Positions 43,188-45,134 of a stretch of 45,134 nt of DNA are shown piece after piece. Below the pieces are notes generated by a model that had not been told where the DNA came from, did no database searches, and saw nothing but the letters and a program-made list of their open reading frames with translations. A program made the position numbers and the translations under genes. This DNA comes from Saccoglossus kowalevskii (Eukaryota > Hemichordata > Enteropneusta > Harrimaniidae): positions 120,440 through 165,573 of the forward strand of contig NW_003108583.1 of assembly GCF_000003605.2 (NCBI RefSeq), given 5' to 3'. Position 1 is the first letter of the stretch, and the number at the start of each line of letters is the position of its first letter.

Positions 43188-43347
43188 CACCGCGGTGAGA
43201 ATATTTACACCAAGGTGAAAATATTTACACCAAGGTGAGAATATTTACACCCCGGTGAGAATATTTACACCCCGGTGAGAATATTTAAACTGCGGTGAAA
43301 ATATTTACACCGCGGTGAGAATATTTAAACCGCTGTGAAAATATTTC
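43188..43347. repeat. 20-bp palindromic tandem array, 8 units
   Basis: Eight units with exact 20-bp periodicity follow CACCGCGGTGAGAATATTTA. The CACCGCGGTG half is a perfect palindrome in units 1 and 7 and is altered symmetrically or nearly so in others (CACCAAGGTG, CACCCCGGTG, AACTGCGGTG). The spacer AATATT is also palindromic. No length variants are present. It ends about 40 bp before a possible ATG/splice-donor exon at 43387-43404. Confidence 0.9.
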
Positions 43348-44387
43348 ATTTCGTCGCCATTGTTTCGTAATTATCAAACGTGGGAGATGCATTCATTTGA
43401 AGAGGTAAGTTTACTGCCTTTTGGGGGGATTGCCTTCCGCAAACTATTGTCATGAAAAAAACAAAGTCATATATTTTTAATGTGGGAGACACGACACGAT
43501 CTGTACAACATACAATATAGGGGACGTTTCCAACCAATTGACTGTCTGTCATTTTGTCAATCATTGTTACATTTAGGAAACAGAGACAAAGCACCATAAG
43601 TTATATATACACATAATTTTGTTTTGAGTTGCAACCGAATTAACAAGCTCATTTGCATATTTATTTATTTTTTATTTTTAGCTTCGCTGTCTACTTTGTC
43701 GGAGCTTATCATGTGAGTGAATGTCCGTCGGCATCCTGCGTCCGTCGTCCTTGTCAACTTTTCACTTTTTCGACTTCTTCTTGAAAACTACAAGTCTGAA
43801 TGCTTTGATACTTTGTGTATATGTACCTTGGTTAGACCTCTTTTAGATTTGTTTTCACGATGATATCTTGAATTATCTAATTTTGATGAGTATTTTTTGT
43901 CATTTTTGGTAAAAAGTGATATTTTCGAATTAATGTTGAAAACAGTCCGATTGCTTTTATACTATACATATTGCTAGTTTTCCAATGATATATTCAGTCC
44001 TTTAATTGAAATATGCACTGCTAACAGCAGAGCTATCTCAGTCGATCGGCTGCTTGTTGGTTAATAAACTTGTGAACCCATTGGTTCAAATGCAGCTAAA
44101 CATGGAGTAGACATTAGCAACAACCATGTGTCAACTTTGTTGACCAGCAAATGTGACAAAACATGATATTCACATATTATGCAAAAATTCATGAGCTCAT
44201 TTGTATACTTGTTTGATCTAGAATTTGTGTTAATATATACCAGGTGTTCATTTGTGGACTGTGCATATTTAATTGATTTTCTGAGGACTTGGTCCATTTT
44301 GAAATTCTGAGCTGTGAGTTTCACAATGCTTTCACAATAGTTTCGTTTTAAATCAAAGTAATGTCTCCAATAATGTTCTTTTTTTAG
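43348..44387. other. Probable upstream intron or flank of the 44388 exon
   Basis: ATGCATTCATTTGAAGAG|GTAAGT at 43387-43410 combines an ATG with a consensus splice donor. It could be a tiny first exon for the gene at 44388, but splicing from that ATG's frame (phase 0) would not enter the AT-hook frame of the next exon. Otherwise the stretch has only short AT-rich frames. Confidence 0.35.
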
Positions 44388-44934
44388 TACTTCCAGTCAT
44401 TTGGTGCCAGATTCTGATGTTCCACCCCATGTCACAAACCGCCGTAAAAGACTGCTTCAAATGATGCGAAACAGTCAAAGCGAAAGTTCACCATCCCTCC
44501 AAAGAAATAAACAACATCGAAGAGCTGGAAGACCCAAGAAACTATCAAGAATGATTACTCTGGGATGTGGATTCTCACCTCAAAGAAAATTGACAAGGAT
44601 GGATGTAGGACTGCACAGGCAGTTAAGGCTCCACTTGGTGACAAGAATTTTATTGCATTAGAATTTCCACTGGATTCATCATATGAACAGCTGAAGTCAA
44701 AGATAGAAAATGCACTATTTGTCAATGGTAGTAATGCTATTGTCGGCAATCTCACAGATTTCCAATGCGAAGTTGTTAATGGACGTAATGAAAACGTGAG
44801 ATCTGCTATGTCAGCTATGACATTTACTTTGGGTACTTACATCGACGAGAAGAAGATCCCTGGGGCCATACGCCTATACTTGCTTTGTGTACCTGGGGAT
44901 ATGGTCTTGTATTCAGTTGATGTTGATCGTGAAG
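44388..44934 (+). CDS. Exon of an uncharacterised gene with an AT-hook-like motif (partial, right edge)
   Basis: A polypyrimidine-preceded acceptor (TTCTTTTTTTAG) ends at 44387, and a good donor (GTGAAG|GTAATG) lies at 44934/44935, so this looks like an internal exon. Two frames are used. From 44389 to about 44560 one frame is basic and carries HRRAGRPKK, an AT-hook-like GRPKK. From 44565 another frame runs to the donor with a well-formed domain-like sequence: APLGDKNFIALEFPLDSSYE, a central NAIVGNLTDFQCEVVNGRNE and a closing GAIRLYLLCVPGD. The frame switch means a frameshift, a missed mini-intron, or that one frame is spurious. The latter domain vaguely recalls the repeat region of G2E3-like proteins, but I would not name it. 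The gene should continue beyond the window. Confidence 0.5.
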
Positions 44935-45134
44935 GTAATGTAAATGGTTAAATTGTAGCAGTCAACTACTACTACTACTACGGGTGTGCACACGGAGCGG
45001 CGCTTCTAGTTTTTGGTAGTGGTGAGCTAATTCTGGCCTTTATAGGCGCTTTATTTTGTAAATAATTCGACATATCGGTTTGTAAATATTCAGTGTAATT
45101 CAGTTTAAATAATTTGTTTTGTTGCGGGTTTTTT
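44935..45134. other. Probable intron start; short (TAC)n repeat
   Basis: Begins at the donor GTAATG. ACTACTACTACTACTAC at about 44966-44983 is a short trinucleotide run. No further exon is visible before the window ends. Confidence 0.4.

Noticed and set aside
42915-43190. Lysine/glutamate-rich minus frame suggesting a coiled coil
   Set aside because: The nucleotide sequence is low-complexity GAAAAT-type repeat that grades into the 20-bp array; no start context or homologue is known.

Overview
This looks like nuclear DNA of an animal, most likely a marine invertebrate. The sequence is AT-rich, with spliceable exons bounded by GT/AG and AATAAA signals. It is densely packed with eukaryotic transposon debris: CR1/L2-like and L1/Tx1-like LINEs, a Polinton/Maverick remnant, an LTR-element env-like frame, and MITEs with TTAA or TAA target duplications. 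There is no bacterial gene organisation. The phylum cannot be fixed from the sequence alone; the repertoire would suit a hemichordate, lancelet, echinoderm or mollusc.

Layout. 0-6 kb: two near-identical 150-bp LINE pieces in inverted orientation (107-256 and 4357-4506), a 62-bp duplication and a 30-bp minisatellite. 6.3-10 kb: an L1/Tx1 ORF1 scrap followed by copy 1 of a segmental duplication, whose copy 2 lies at 33.7-37.9 kb. 11.4-12 kb: a decayed paralogue of a small peptide gene, a purine-rich simple repeat and a MITE. 13.2-14.2 kb: a 180-bp satellite-like array. 16.5-17.4 kb: a textbook 5'-truncated L1/Tx1 insertion with poly(A) and a 15-bp target duplication, then a piggyBac-like MITE. 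18-20.3 kb: an env-like retroelement region bounded by direct repeats. 21.1-25.4 kb: a three-exon minus-strand gene for a 172-residue protein that I do not recognise. 24.3-24.9 kb: a palindromic non-autonomous element in its first coding intron. 27.5-30.2 kb: a roughly 0.5-kb sequence repeated three times. 31.8-34.6 kb: a decayed L1/Tx1 LINE (ORF2 then ORF1, minus strand). 34.9-35.25 kb: a compact two-exon gene for a cysteine-rich, probably secreted 69-residue peptide. 38.1-41.4 kb: Polinton remnants (polymerase B, packaging ATPase, small conserved protein), all minus strand and broken. 43.2-43.35 kb: an eight-unit 20-bp palindromic array. 44.4-44.93 kb: an exon of a gene that appears to run off the right edge.

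Only three loci look like host genes (21.2-25.4, 34.9-35.25 and 44.4-44.9 kb). They do not form an obvious pathway. The window is best read as an intergenic/intronic landscape shaped by transposition and local duplication. The best candidate for something undescribed is the small cysteine-rich peptide gene and its degenerate paralogue, both caught in the duplicated segments. The unplaced 172-residue protein comes next.
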